Below are positions 18,159 through 28,410 of a DNA stretch of 64,000 nt, piece by piece; within the stretch, counting starts at the first letter, position 1; every line of letters begins with the position of its first letter. The notes under the pieces are model-generated. The model saw only the letters and a program-made list of their open reading frames with translations, was not told where the DNA came from and did not search any database. A program made the translations under genes and the position numbers. The DNA is from Ensifer adhaerens (GTDB taxonomy: Bacteria; Pseudomonadota; Alphaproteobacteria; Rhizobiales; Rhizobiaceae): NCBI RefSeq assembly GCF_002940685.1, contig NZ_PNFP01000006.1:310001-374000 (forward strand), read 5' to 3'.

Positions 18159-18572
18159 CTATCGCCCGTCAAGCTTACCGGAAGCTGGCGCGTTGCCCGT
18201 AACGTGTTGATCGATCAGGTCGTAGATGGAGTTGTCGGCCTCTTCGCGGTCCTCGGACTGGCGCGCCTCCTTCATGTTTTCCTCGAGCCGGTCGGCTTTC
18301 GCGCGCTCCCTCAGCATGCGCGCCTCGTGCGTTTGCTGGATACCGTGCAGCATCTGGTCCTTCTGCACGAGCCGCCCGATCTGCGAGGAATAGTGGCCGG
18401 AAAACATGCGATGCATCGGATGAGCCGACCCCATGGCGTCGACGACGACATCGATCGTCTCGGCCAGGGCTTCGCGCTGCCGCACCATCTCGACGTAGTC
18501 GGCCTCCGCCATCTGTTCGAGATGACGCTGGACCGCGACCAGGCGCTTGAGTTTCTGCGAGCGGGTCTTCAT
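18159..18572 (-). CDS. Coiled-coil flagellar-locus protein, FliJ-like
   Basis: 137 residues, strongly charged and helical from residue 5 to about 120 (SQKLKRLVAVQRHLEQMAEA at the start, then RERAKADRLEENMKEARQSE). Length and heptad-like pattern fit FliJ, the export-ATPase stalk and chaperone-escort protein, and no other fliJ is visible although fliI is present at 46246. It starts 4 bp after the fliR stop on the minus strand. The family call is inference. Confidence 0.55.
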   Translation of the reverse strand: MKTRSQKLKRLVAVQRHLEQMAEADYVEMVRQREALAETIDVVVDAMGSAHPMHRMFSGHYSSQIGRLVQKDQMLHGIQQTHEARMLRERAKADRLEENMKEARQSEDREEADNSIYDLIDQHVTGNAPASGKLDGR

Positions 18573-18576
18573 GCGG

Positions 18577-19329
18577 CTATCCTCCCTGCATGACCGGGGC
18601 GAAACCGTCGCCGAAGAGACGCAGCATGGCGGCGATGCCGAGATAGAGCAGGAACATGCCGCCCATGATCAGATAGGGCTGCGAGATGAAGTAGATCGGG
18701 ATCTGCGGCGCCAGCTTGTTCACCATGCCGATCGCCACGTTGAAAAGCAGGCCATAGATGACGAAGGGGCTCGCAAGCCTCAGCATGATCATGAAGGTCT
18801 GGGCCAGCGAATCCGTGAGCGTGATCAGCACCCCTTGCGGGTCGAAGGCGGTGCCGATCGGCATGGCGCGATAGGATTGCACGATCGCCTCGATCATCAC
18901 GTGATGGAAATCCAGCATGAAAAGCACCATCAGGCCGGCGAAGCTGATCAGGCTGGTCACCTGGTTTTCGGGCGTGTCTTCGATCACGTCCGGCGAGGGC
19001 GGCGAGGCAAAGCCCATCAGCGTGGTGATCACCGTGCCGGCGAACTGCAGTCCAAGGACGTAGTAGCGGGCGACAAGGCCCATGACCACGCCGACGGCCG
19101 TCTCGGCGGCGATGAGGTAGATGTAGGTGTGCCCCTTGCCGGTCACCTGCGGATAGATGTCCGTCCACATGACGGGCAGGATCGCCATGGAAACCGCCAC
19201 GGCGATGAACAGCCGCACCTGCATCGGAACGCGCGCGCTGGAGAACCCGGGCATGATCATGATGCAGCCGCCGATCCGGCAGAAGGCCGCGAACAGCGCC
19301 AGCACCGTGCCCTCCGGGTCGGTGATCAT
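18577..19329 (-). CDS. fliR: Flagellar export gate protein FliR
   Basis: 250 residues with about six membrane segments; part of the FliPQR gate of the flagellar type III export apparatus. Family features include the N-terminal [20 protein letters not shown] and the conserved segment [20 protein letters not shown]. The ATG overlaps the flhA stop codon as ATGA, showing translational coupling with FlhA, its export-gate partner. Confidence 0.95.
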   Translation of the reverse strand: MITDPEGTVLALFAAFCRIGGCIMIMPGFSSARVPMQVRLFIAVAVSMAILPVMWTDIYPQVTGKGHTYIYLIAAETAVGVVMGLVARYYVLGLQFAGTVITTLMGFASPPSPDVIEDTPENQVTSLISFAGLMVLFMLDFHHVMIEAIVQSYRAMPIGTAFDPQGVLITLTDSLAQTFMIMLRLASPFVIYGLLFNVAIGMVNKLAPQIPIYFISQPYLIMGGMFLLYLGIAAMLRLFGDGFAPVMQGG

Positions 19330-21413
19330 GAAATGGAGCCGATGATCTTGATCTCGAGGCCCTTGGCAAGCTCGACATGCGAGAGCACGGGCAAGGTGGC
19401 AAAGAGGCGTTCGATGATCATGCGCACATAAGAACGGGATTCGGGCGAACTTACCAGTACGAAGGGCATGCCGCGATCGAGATGTTCACGGATAACTTTC
19501 GTCGCCTGTTCGCTGAATTCCTCGAGATGGCGCGGGTCGATGTCGAACTCGACGACCTCGCCCTTGGCGTCGCGCTTGAGCGCCTGATGGAAGACCATGT
19601 CCCACTTGTTGCCGAGCCTCAGGACCCTGAGGACCCCGTTGTCGGCGAGGTCACCGCAGAGCTGCTGCGACATGCGCACGCGCACGTGCTCGACGATCTG
19701 CTCGGTCTTGCGCACATGTGGCGCGAGTTCGGCGACCGCCTCGAGGATCAGATGCAGGTTGCGGATCGAGACGCGCTCGGCCAGCAGCAGCTTCAGCACG
19801 GCCTGCAGGCCGGAATAGGACATGTGCGAGGTGCAGATCTCGTCGGCAAGCTTGCGGTATTCGGGATCAAGCCGCTCGATCAGCACCTTGACGTCCTTGT
19901 AGGAAAGCAGGTGCGGCAGGTTGTTGCGGATCACCTCGCTCAGGTGCGTCAGCACCACGGAGACGTTGTCGATGGGGTGGAAGCCCTCGCGCTTCAGGTC
20001 CTCGGTGAAGGTCTCGAGGATCGAAACCGCCGGCATGCCGAAGGCGGGTTCGCGGATCTCGTCGCCGGGCACGCTCGGCCGGCGGCCGCCGCCGGTGACC
20101 ACCAGGACTTCGCCGACGCGCACGGTGTTGGACGCAATCGTCGTGCCGTGAATGCGGATATGGTAGGCCTTGTCCGGGATGCTGATATCGTCGGAGACCT
20201 TGATTTCCGGAATGACCAGGCCGTATTGCCCGGCAAACTTGCGGCGCATCTTGCCGACGCGGAAGGCCAGTTCCTGGTGCGCGCCGAGCAGGCGGGTCGA
20301 GACCTGCTTGCCGAGAAGCAGTTCGATCTCGGCGGTCTTCAGCACCGACTTGACGGAGTCCTGTTCGCCTTCCTTGGTCTGCTGGACTTTCGCGGCTTCC
20401 TCCGCGCGCCGGGCAGCGTTCGCCGCTTCGATCTGGCGCGGCACGAGCCAGCTCAGGAACGCCATGCCGCCGCCGAGAACGGCAAACGGCAGGAACGGAA
20501 GGCCCGGGACCACGGACAACAGAATGATCAGACCGGAGGCGACCATCAGCGCCTTCGGGTAGCCGCCGAGCTGACCGACGACGGCCTGGTCGGTCGAGCC
20601 GGCGGTGCCACCGCGCGACACGAGCAGGCCGGCCGCCAGCGACACGATGAGGGCCGGGATCTGCGAAACGAGGCCGTCACCGACCGACAGCTTAACGAAA
20701 ACGTCGGCCGCTTCGCCGATCGGCATGCCATGACGCAGGTAACCGATGATGATGCCGCCGAAGATGTTGATCGCGGTGATGATCAGGCCGGCGATGGCGT
20801 CGCCGCGTACGAACTTCGAGGCACCGTCCATGGCGCCGTAGAAGGAGCTTTCCTCTTCGAGCTCACGCCGGCGGCGCTGTGCTTCCTTCTCGTCGATCAG
20901 GCCCGCCGACAGGTCGGCGTCGATCGACATCTGCTTGCCGGGGATCGCATCGAGGGTGAAGCGCGCGCCGACTTCGGCGATACGCGTCGCGCCCTTGGTG
21001 ATGACGATGAAGTTCACCGTGATGAGGATGAGGAAGACGATCAGACCGATGACGAAATCGCCGGACATGACGAGGCTGGCAAAGCCGGAAATGACGCCGC
21101 CGGCAGCGCCGTGGCCCTCGTGGCCGTGCGAAAGAATGACGCGGGTGGTGGCGATGTTCAACGCCAGGCGCACCATGGTCGAGATCAGCAGGATGGTCGG
21201 GAACGAGGAGAACTCGAGCGGCCGCTGGATCCACAGCGAGACCATCAGGATCAGCACGGAAAAGGCGATCGAGAAGGCCAGTCCCATGTCGATGAGGAAC
21301 GGCGGGATCGGCAGGAAGAGGATCGACAGGATCGCCACGATCCCGAGCGCGAAGCCGACGTCCCGGCCCTTCGGTGCCACTTTCGGGATGATCAGCGCTG
21401 CTTGTTGTGCCAT
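19326..21413 (-). CDS. flhA: Flagellar export gate protein FlhA
   Basis: 695 residues, normal FlhA length. The N-terminal half has about eight membrane segments and the FHIPEP-family signature region (LVIMSGDF-type stretch [20 protein letters not shown], then [20 protein letters not shown]). The C-terminal half is the cytoplasmic substrate- and chaperone-docking domain. It starts a new transcription unit: 132 bp separate it from fliQ, and a flagellar promoter-like element lies 68 bp upstream of its ATG (21481-21498). It is coupled to fliR. Confidence 0.97.
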   Translation of the reverse strand: MAQQAALIIPKVAPKGRDVGFALGIVAILSILFLPIPPFLIDMGLAFSIAFSVLILMVSLWIQRPLEFSSFPTILLISTMVRLALNIATTRVILSHGHEGHGAAGGVISGFASLVMSGDFVIGLIVFLILITVNFIVITKGATRIAEVGARFTLDAIPGKQMSIDADLSAGLIDEKEAQRRRRELEEESSFYGAMDGASKFVRGDAIAGLIITAINIFGGIIIGYLRHGMPIGEAADVFVKLSVGDGLVSQIPALIVSLAAGLLVSRGGTAGSTDQAVVGQLGGYPKALMVASGLIILLSVVPGLPFLPFAVLGGGMAFLSWLVPRQIEAANAARRAEEAAKVQQTKEGEQDSVKSVLKTAEIELLLGKQVSTRLLGAHQELAFRVGKMRRKFAGQYGLVIPEIKVSDDISIPDKAYHIRIHGTTIASNTVRVGEVLVVTGGGRRPSVPGDEIREPAFGMPAVSILETFTEDLKREGFHPIDNVSVVLTHLSEVIRNNLPHLLSYKDVKVLIERLDPEYRKLADEICTSHMSYSGLQAVLKLLLAERVSIRNLHLILEAVAELAPHVRKTEQIVEHVRVRMSQQLCGDLADNGVLRVLRLGNKWDMVFHQALKRDAKGEVVEFDIDPRHLEEFSEQATKVIREHLDRGMPFVLVSSPESRSYVRMIIERLFATLPVLSHVELAKGLEIKIIGSIS

Positions 21414-21480
21414 GTCTCTTCCGTCTCATCATGAGATCAAGGCAGCATTCACACGCGCTGCCCCACTATAGAGACGGAGA

Positions 21481-21498
21481 TAGCGGTCCAAGCTTGCG
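21481..21498 (-). promoter_or_regulatory. Flagellar promoter-like element upstream of flhA
   Basis: Reading in the gene direction, CTCGCGCAAG is followed by 9 bases and CTA. It fits all 13 defined positions of YYCRCGCAAG-N9-STA. It lies 68 bp upstream of the flhA ATG in the only sizeable gap of this gene run. Confidence 0.65.
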
Positions 21499-21545
21499 CG
21501 AGGGTTTCACACCGCAGCTTGAGAACAAGCCTTGGCGCTGCCGCA

Positions 21546-21812
21546 TCAGAATCCGGACTGGATGCGCGAGAAGACGATGTCGGTGAAGATGGAAATCTGG
21601 GCGCCGATAAAGGGCGCGGACACGGCGACCGTGATCATGACGGCGAGAATCTTCGGGACGAAGGTCAGCGTCATTTCCTGGACCTGGGTCAGCGCCTGGA
21701 TGAAGGCGATGACGACGCCGACGACCATGGCGGCGAGAACGGCGGGCCCCGAGGCCACGATCACGGTCCAGATCGCGGCCTGCACGATATCGAGGGCATC
21801 CGCCTCATTCAT
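21546..21812 (-). CDS. fliQ: Flagellar export gate protein FliQ
   Basis: 88 residues with two membrane helices, the standard FliQ form; part of the FliPQR gate. The stretch ALTQVQEMTLTFVPKILAV between and into the second helix is family-typical. It follows flgD after 7 bp and is the last gene of the flgE-to-fliQ run. Confidence 0.95.
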   Translation of the reverse strand: MNEADALDIVQAAIWTVIVASGPAVLAAMVVGVVIAFIQALTQVQEMTLTFVPKILAVMITVAVSAPFIGAQISIFTDIVFSRIQSGF

Positions 21813-21819
21813 GGAGTTA

Positions 21820-23014
<1,195 letters not shown>

Positions 23015-23048
23015 TCAGACATCCTTCATGTTTGTCCGGCTCCTCACA

Positions 23049-24104
23049 TTAGAGGAAATTGAGCAAGCTCATCTGCTGTAGTCGCGACGTTAGTGTATAG
23101 GACGTTTCCAACTGCACCTTGAGCGTATTGATCCGGGTCGCGGTTTCCTCGACGTCGATACCCTCGAGGTCAGCCACATGGCTCTTCATGAGCTTGAGCT
23201 GATCGTCGATCGACGTGTTCGCCTTCTTCACCCGCGATTCCCCGATGCCGAGCGAGCTGCGTTCGCCGTTGAGGCCGGCGATGCCCTTCTCGACGTAGTC
23301 CAGCGCCGCGGTGCCGACGGCGGCGCGCGCTGCGGGCGTGATATTCCTGTCCATCAGTTCGGCGGAGATCACGCTGGCAAGCGCGAACATCCGGAAGCCC
23401 TTGGTATTGGCGTTGGTCGAGCTTTCGATCACTTCGCTGGCGCTGATCCGGCTCGTCATGTTCTGGCTGGACGCGTTCGACCAGTTGGTATCCCAGTAAC
23501 CTCCCGGGGTCGTATCCATGAAGCTCGCTTCAAGTCCGGTGATGAACGTCGTCATCTGCGCGGCGGTGATCTGGTCATCGGAGGTGATGCCATTGGCCGA
23601 CTTGAACGATGCAAACGCAGTGTCGAAAGCCGTCTTTGCCGCCGAGGTGGCGGTGTAGTCGGCGAAAGGCTTGGCATCGGTATTGATGCCCGAGAACAGG
23701 AACTCGCCATTGAAGGAGGTGTTGGCGGCCGCGGTGAAGGTCTGCAGCGCGCCCATGATCTCGGTCTTCTGGATCTTCAGCTGGCTTGCGGCATCGTTGC
23801 CCTTGTAGGTGACGAGCGTGTCGCGCACCTTCTCGGCCGCCTTCGCCATCGTCTCGAGCGCGCCCTGCGAGCCGGAGAGGCGCTGGGTCACGACGGAGTT
23901 GGTGCTCTTCATCGAGTTCAGCCGGTCGATCTCGCGCTGAAGGTTGAGCGAGCGCGAGGCCGACGCGCCGAGCGTGAGGCCGACGTCATAGTGCCGGCCG
24001 GTCGTCTGCTCCTGGGTCGCCTTCAGCAAATCCATCTGGTTCTGCGCGATCGTCATGCGCATGGCGGTCTGGATCGCCAGATTAGAAACGTAGGACGTCT
24101 TCAT
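23049..24104 (-). CDS. flgL: Hook-filament junction protein FlgL
   Basis: 351 residues. Flagellin-like D0/D1 helices occur at both ends (MTIAQNQMDLLKATQEQTTG at the start and LETSYTLTSRLQQMSLLNFL at the end). FlgL joins FlgK to the flagellin filament. It starts 2 bp after flgK ends. Confidence 0.94.
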   Translation of the reverse strand: MKTSYVSNLAIQTAMRMTIAQNQMDLLKATQEQTTGRHYDVGLTLGASASRSLNLQREIDRLNSMKSTNSVVTQRLSGSQGALETMAKAAEKVRDTLVTYKGNDAASQLKIQKTEIMGALQTFTAAANTSFNGEFLFSGINTDAKPFADYTATSAAKTAFDTAFASFKSANGITSDDQITAAQMTTFITGLEASFMDTTPGGYWDTNWSNASSQNMTSRISASEVIESSTNANTKGFRMFALASVISAELMDRNITPAARAAVGTAALDYVEKGIAGLNGERSSLGIGESRVKKANTSIDDQLKLMKSHVADLEGIDVEETATRINTLKVQLETSYTLTSRLQQMSLLNFL

Positions 24105-24106
24105 GA

Positions 24107-25570
24107 TTACCTCACAGCTTCCATCAAGGCCGCCATCATGGCGTCCACGGTGCTCACCAGCTTGGCCGATGCTTTGTAGGATTGTTCGAGATCGAGCAGC
24201 AGCGACAGCTCTTCGTCGATGCTGACACCCGTCTGCTTGCTGAGCGCCTCCTGGGTGCGCGACAGCATCGCCTTCTTATTGTCGTCGGCGGTCGATGCGA
24301 TCTTGCGCGTCTGCTCGAGCCAGCCGACCGACCCGGTCGCGAAGTTCAGCAGGCTGCTGGTGCCGTCGAGGCCGGTCGACGGGTCGAACGACATGTTCTC
24401 GCCCATCTTGTTGATGAAGCCATCGATCAGGCCCGTGTAGCCGGGGCTGGGATTTCCAGCGCCGCCGGGGTTCGATACCACGCCGTTAAAGCCGCCATCA
24501 CGCAACAGAAGCGGGTTGGCCTTGGCCAGCGCATTGACCGTGATCTTCGACGCCAGGCCGGGAACGACTGTCCCCGTCGCCGGCATCGCCGCCAAAGCCG
24601 GATCCGTCGTAAACAGGCCGGGCTTGTAGGGGATCGGGGTCGCCGCGCCGGGATCGCCTTCCTTGAAAAGTTCGATCAGGCCGCGCGCGATTTCGTCGAG
24701 CTGCGACTGGAACTTCGGTGCAATGTCGTCGCGCAGCTGCACAAGGCTCGCGAGTTTGCCCTTGGCCGTGGTGTCGGCGCCGCTTCCGGGCGCGATCGGC
24801 ACACCGTCGACGAAAATCTTGTTGCCAACCGTTGCGGCGTCATAGGCCGTGGTCGGAGCGAAAGTGACCTTGCGCGCGCTGTTCTCGAAGAGCACCGTGC
24901 CGTCGGTGGTGAAGATCACCGTGTCGTTGTTGCCGCGGGTCACGGTGGAGATGCCGATGATCTCCGACACCTGCTTCAGGATCTTGTCGCGCTGGTCGAG
25001 CGCATCGCTGGCGTCTTCGCCTTGGGCGGTTAACGCCTTGATCTCGTTGTTCGCCTTCTCGAAGTCCGCGAGCAGGCTGTTCAGCTTGTCGACCTCAAGC
25101 GCGATTTCCTTGTCGGCATCCTCACGCAGATCCTGAACCGACCTGGAGGTTTTGTTGAGCGAGTTGGCGAGATCCTGCGCACTGGTGACGGCGGACGCCG
25201 CGATCGTCTTGTTGCCGGGAGTCGACGCCAGGGTCTGCAGGCTGGTGCGGAACTCCGACAGCAGCTTCGACGGCGCTGTCTCGTAGTTGTTCCCGCCGAG
25301 TGCCGATTTCAGGAGCTCCAGTCCATCGCGAAGCCGGGCCTGGCCCGAGGCTTCGCCGATGCTGGCGATGCTCTGCTTGAGCAGCGCCTCGTTCTGGGCA
25401 CGGTAGATGGATACGACCTGCGCGCCGCTGCCGGTGCTCCCGAGCAGCGCGAGGCGACGCGAATAATCCGCATTGCCCGCATTCGCGATGTTCTTCGACA
25501 CGATCGCGGTCTGCTGCGCCGTGTTGCTGAAGGCCTGCTGTGCGATGGATATTGCGGAGGACAGCGACAT
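24107..25570 (-). CDS. flgK: Hook-associated protein FlgK
   Basis: 487 residues. The N-terminal rod/hook-type motif (AIVSKNIANAGNADYSRR) and the C-terminal helix (DEELSLLLDLEQSYKASAKL) are both intact, giving the normal FlgK layout. It forms the first junction ring on the hook. It lies 23 bp after flgE and 2 bp before flgL. Confidence 0.96.
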   Translation of the reverse strand: MSLSSAISIAQQAFSNTAQQTAIVSKNIANAGNADYSRRLALLGSTGSGAQVVSIYRAQNEALLKQSIASIGEASGQARLRDGLELLKSALGGNNYETAPSKLLSEFRTSLQTLASTPGNKTIAASAVTSAQDLANSLNKTSRSVQDLREDADKEIALEVDKLNSLLADFEKANNEIKALTAQGEDASDALDQRDKILKQVSEIIGISTVTRGNNDTVIFTTDGTVLFENSARKVTFAPTTAYDAATVGNKIFVDGVPIAPGSGADTTAKGKLASLVQLRDDIAPKFQSQLDEIARGLIELFKEGDPGAATPIPYKPGLFTTDPALAAMPATGTVVPGLASKITVNALAKANPLLLRDGGFNGVVSNPGGAGNPSPGYTGLIDGFINKMGENMSFDPSTGLDGTSSLLNFATGSVGWLEQTRKIASTADDNKKAMLSRTQEALSKQTGVSIDEELSLLLDLEQSYKASAKLVSTVDAMMAALMEAVR

Positions 25571-25593
25571 GACGCGGACCGTATCTCTTTCAA

Positions 25594-26805
25594 TTACCGT
25601 TTCAGGTTGACCAGCACGTCAAGCAGGTCCGAGGCGGTCTGGAACACCTTGGAGTTTGCCGTGTAGTTGCGCTGCGCCTCGATCATCGAGGTGAGCTCAT
25701 TGGCAATGTCGACGTTGGAGTTTTCGAGCGCCTTGGACTTGATGTCGCCGAAGGCTCCGGAACCCGCAAAGCCGGTGACGATGACACCGGAATCCGCGCC
25801 CTGGGTATAGACGTTGCCCGATTCCGGCTGCAGCTTGTCCGGGCTCTGCACGTTGGCGAGCGCGATGCGGAACTTCGGCACGAGGTTGTCGCCGTACTTG
25901 GCGTAGACGATGCCTTCCTTGTCGATCTCGAAGCCCGTCATTTTCGAAGGCTTGCTACCGTTGATGGTGCCGCCATCGGTTTCGAATTTTTCGCCCGCCT
26001 GCGTCGTCTTGGAGAAGTCGATGCTCAGCGGGGCGAGCGTGGCGCCGCTACCGGCGAAGGGGCCCAGAGGAAGCGTCGACAGCGGTGCCGGGTTCGCCGG
26101 CGTCAGCTTGCCGGCGGCATCGAACGTTAAGTTCTGCGTTGCCAGGGTGGTGTTGCTTTGACGATCGACGATCGTCAGGGACCACGCGCCGTTACCGGCC
26201 GATTTCGTATAGGTGAAGTCGAGAAGGCGCGAGTTGCCCTGGCTGTCGTAGACGGAAAGCGACGATTTATGCTGGTCGCCGGTCGCGGCATTGCCTGGAA
26301 GGGTTGCGCCCATCGAGCCCTTGGTGGAGCCGGAAGCCACCACGCCGTCGTCCGCGAGCTTGACCGGCACCAGGCCGTCAAAACCGTTGACGACAACGGT
26401 CGGGTCGACGCCGGCCTTGTACTCGTAACCCATCAGCGTGTAGCCGGCGGTGTTGACGAGGTTACCGTTCTTGTCCGGCACGAAGGAGCCGGCGCGCGTC
26501 AGGAAGTTCTGGCCGCCATTGCCCGAGACGATGAAGAAGCCGCCGCCGTTGATCATCAGATCACTTGCCGACGTCGTGTAGCTGGAGCCGCCCTGCTGGG
26601 AGATGCTGTAGCGCACCTGGGTCTCGACGCCGCCGGAATTGTAGTTGCCGCCGCCCGAAGGCAGGATCATCGACGAAAACTCAGTGGAGGCGCGCTTGTA
26701 GCCGGTCGTGTTGGAGTTCGCGATGTTTTCGGCGACGGTGCCCAGACGGTTCGACTGGGCGTTCATACCGGACACACCCGTTCTCATGCTGCCATAGAGA
26801 CTCAT
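25594..26805 (-). CDS. flgE: Flagellar hook protein FlgE
   Basis: 403 residues. The N-terminal motif (SNRLGTVAENIANSNTTGYK) and C-terminal helix (DIANELTSMIEAQRNYTANS) are those of hook proteins, with the D1/D2 beta region between. It is the first gene of the flgE-flgK-flgL-flaF-flbT-flgD-fliQ run. A strong flagellar promoter-like element lies 33-50 bp upstream of the ATG (26838-26855). Confidence 0.96.
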   Translation of the reverse strand: MSLYGSMRTGVSGMNAQSNRLGTVAENIANSNTTGYKRASTEFSSMILPSGGGNYNSGGVETQVRYSISQQGGSSYTTSASDLMINGGGFFIVSGNGGQNFLTRAGSFVPDKNGNLVNTAGYTLMGYEYKAGVDPTVVVNGFDGLVPVKLADDGVVASGSTKGSMGATLPGNAATGDQHKSSLSVYDSQGNSRLLDFTYTKSAGNGAWSLTIVDRQSNTTLATQNLTFDAAGKLTPANPAPLSTLPLGPFAGSGATLAPLSIDFSKTTQAGEKFETDGGTINGSKPSKMTGFEIDKEGIVYAKYGDNLVPKFRIALANVQSPDKLQPESGNVYTQGADSGVIVTGFAGSGAFGDIKSKALENSNVDIANELTSMIEAQRNYTANSKVFQTASDLLDVLVNLKR

Positions 26806-26837
26806 ATCGGATCCTCATTTCCTTGTTACGGCGACAC

Positions 26838-26855
26838 TAGGAAGCGGGCCTTGCG
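26838..26855 (-). promoter_or_regulatory. Flagellar promoter-like element upstream of flgE
   Basis: In the gene direction TTCACGCAAG is followed by 9 bases and CTA. It matches YYCRCGCAAG-N9-STA at all defined positions. CTA lies 33 bp before the flgE ATG, a spacing that would suit a -10-like position. Confidence 0.7.
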
Positions 26856-26896
26856 TGAACCTGTCTTGGCTCAGCGCCCGCCCATTGGCGTGGCGC

Positions 26897-27568
26897 TCAG
26901 TTCCAGTCGATGCAGTAGCCAAGGAAACGCTTCGAATCGATCGGGTCGAAGCCGAGCTTCTTGCGCAGTTTCTTGCGCAGCTTGCTGATGTGGCTCTCGA
27001 CGACGTTTTCCTCGACGTCCTCGTCGAAGATCCCGTAGATCGCATTGAAGATCTGCGACTTGGATACGCGACGGCCGCGGTTTGCGACCAAGTATTCGAG
27101 AATACGGCGCTCGCGGCGCGGAAGCGCAAAGACTTCGCCGTTGATTTCCGGGTCACGGCCGTCGGCAAAGACGCGGATCGGACCGATGTCGGTAAAGTTG
27201 GCGATCGCCTTCAGACGTCGGCGGATCGCAGCGACGCGGGCGAGAATTTCGCGGGGGTGGATAGGCTTGCGCACGACGTCGTCGACGCCGCAATCAAAGA
27301 GTGCAAGCGTATTTTCAAGGGACGGCGTGTCGCTCATCGCGATGACAGGCGCCATCGAGCGATCGCGGATGGCCCGCGGCAGCGTGAAGGTGGTGTCGCC
27401 CTGCCCGATCAGGAAGGCCTCTACCGCATCGATATCCGAATCAGCAGCCGCATTCACCCACTCCCCGAACTCGCGGGGATCGAACCCCGTCGAGGGAATA
27501 CCTTCGCGCCCGAAGAGGGACGCGTACCCGTCCTTCACCAGCTCTCTTTCATCAACCACTACGATCAT
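26897..27568 (-). CDS. rem: Motility activator Rem, orphan OmpR-type regulator
   Basis: 223 residues. The C-terminal half (about 125-223) is a winged-helix OmpR/PhoB DNA-binding domain ([20 protein letters not shown] and [20 protein letters not shown]). The N-terminal half has receiver-like length, but the usual phospho-Asp strand is replaced by [12 protein letters not shown], so phosphorylation is unlikely. In S. meliloti Rem acts below VisNR and activates swimming genes. It lies 91 bp upstream of flgE and has a 269-bp AT-rich upstream region with a weaker flagellar element. Confidence 0.93.
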   Translation of the reverse strand: MIVVVDERELVKDGYASLFGREGIPSTGFDPREFGEWVNAAADSDIDAVEAFLIGQGDTTFTLPRAIRDRSMAPVIAMSDTPSLENTLALFDCGVDDVVRKPIHPREILARVAAIRRRLKAIANFTDIGPIRVFADGRDPEINGEVFALPRRERRILEYLVANRGRRVSKSQIFNAIYGIFDEDVEENVVESHISKLRKKLRKKLGFDPIDSKRFLGYCIDWN

Positions 27569-27754
27569 TCGCCCGCCTCCGAATCAGTATGGCTCCGCAC
27601 TGATTGAGAGGTACGAATCGAGGGATTCATGAACAACTAGAGGAAGTTACTGGGTGGAATTAATAATTGATTAACCATGTTTCGCCGATTTGATCTATAT
27701 CTAGTAGCACCCATCCCAAATCGACACTAAAATAATGTGGAAAAGTTAACGGAC

Positions 27755-27772
27755 TACGACAATTCGCTTGCG
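27755..27772 (-). promoter_or_regulatory. Weaker flagellar promoter-like element upstream of rem
   Basis: In the gene direction the hexamer CGCAAG is followed by 9 bases and GTA, but the 5' part (TGAC) departs from the YYCR consensus. It lies 187 bp upstream of the rem ATG in AT-rich DNA. A TGGTTAA box (27672-27678) lies nearer the gene. Autoregulation or VisNR control is possible. Confidence 0.45.
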
Positions 27773-27837
27773 GTCACATTGTCCGCGCATTGTCGCCACA
27801 ATGCGGCAAACTCGACGCTAATACACTCATTGGTTGC

Positions 27838-28410
27838 TTATTGGCAAAACTGCGTGGCGTTCGGCGTCCACTTGCCGTAGCCGGTCGCGACAAGATTCGC
27901 GATCACCCGGCAGACGTATTTTTTCTGCGCCGGGTCGTTGTTCGGGCCTGCGTGATAGCGCGCAACGGCCATCGTCCAGGTCTCGTGCCTGGCATGGAGA
28001 TTGGCCAGGAAACGCGCGGCATACTCGACGTTCTTGCGCGGGTCAAGCATCTCCTGCGGCGAGCTGAAATGCTCGCCATGGAAGTAATAGTTGATCTGCA
28101 TGCAGCCGAGATCGATGAGCTTGGCACCCTGTGCACGGGCGTTGCCGAACTGGGTCAGAACATCCTGCTCGCTGCTACCGAAATAGGCCTTTCCCTCGAT
28201 GTTCATGGCGTAGGGTTGAAGCGATCCCTTGCGGCCGGTTTCGGTCAGCCCGACCGAATAGAGGATCCCGGCCGGGATGTCGTACTTTGCCGCCGCGCTG
28301 ATGATCTCGCGTTCGCAGACGCCCGCGTCGGCACTGGCAAGGGCGCTACATGTAGACGTGGCCAGTACGAGAGCGCTCAGTGCCGGCAGCCGCATCGTCC
28401 GTCCCGCCAT
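27838..28410 (-). CDS. Secreted lytic transglycosylase (SltF-like)
   Basis: 190 residues with an N-terminal signal peptide ending near ALASADAG and an SLT-type domain. The catalytic Glu is in SVGLTETGRKG, followed by GCMQINYYFHGEHF and VARYHAGPNN, all family-typical. It would cut peptidoglycan for rod assembly and so complement the single-domain FlgJ. The ATG at 28410 is chosen; a TTG at 28416 and an ATG at 28395 are alternatives. Its 5' end overlaps fliK by 65 bp in another frame, which suggests coupling. Confidence 0.8.
   Translation of the reverse strand: MAGRTMRLPALSALVLATSTCSALASADAGVCEREIISAAAKYDIPAGILYSVGLTETGRKGSLQPYAMNIEGKAYFGSSEQDVLTQFGNARAQGAKLIDLGCMQINYYFHGEHFSSPQEMLDPRKNVEYAARFLANLHARHETWTMAVARYHAGPNNDPAQKKYVCRVIANLVATGYGKWTPNATQFCQ

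Noticed and set aside
19377-21434. 685-codon plus-strand open frame
   Set aside because: It is antisense to flhA, which is unmistakable; the frame has no family features.
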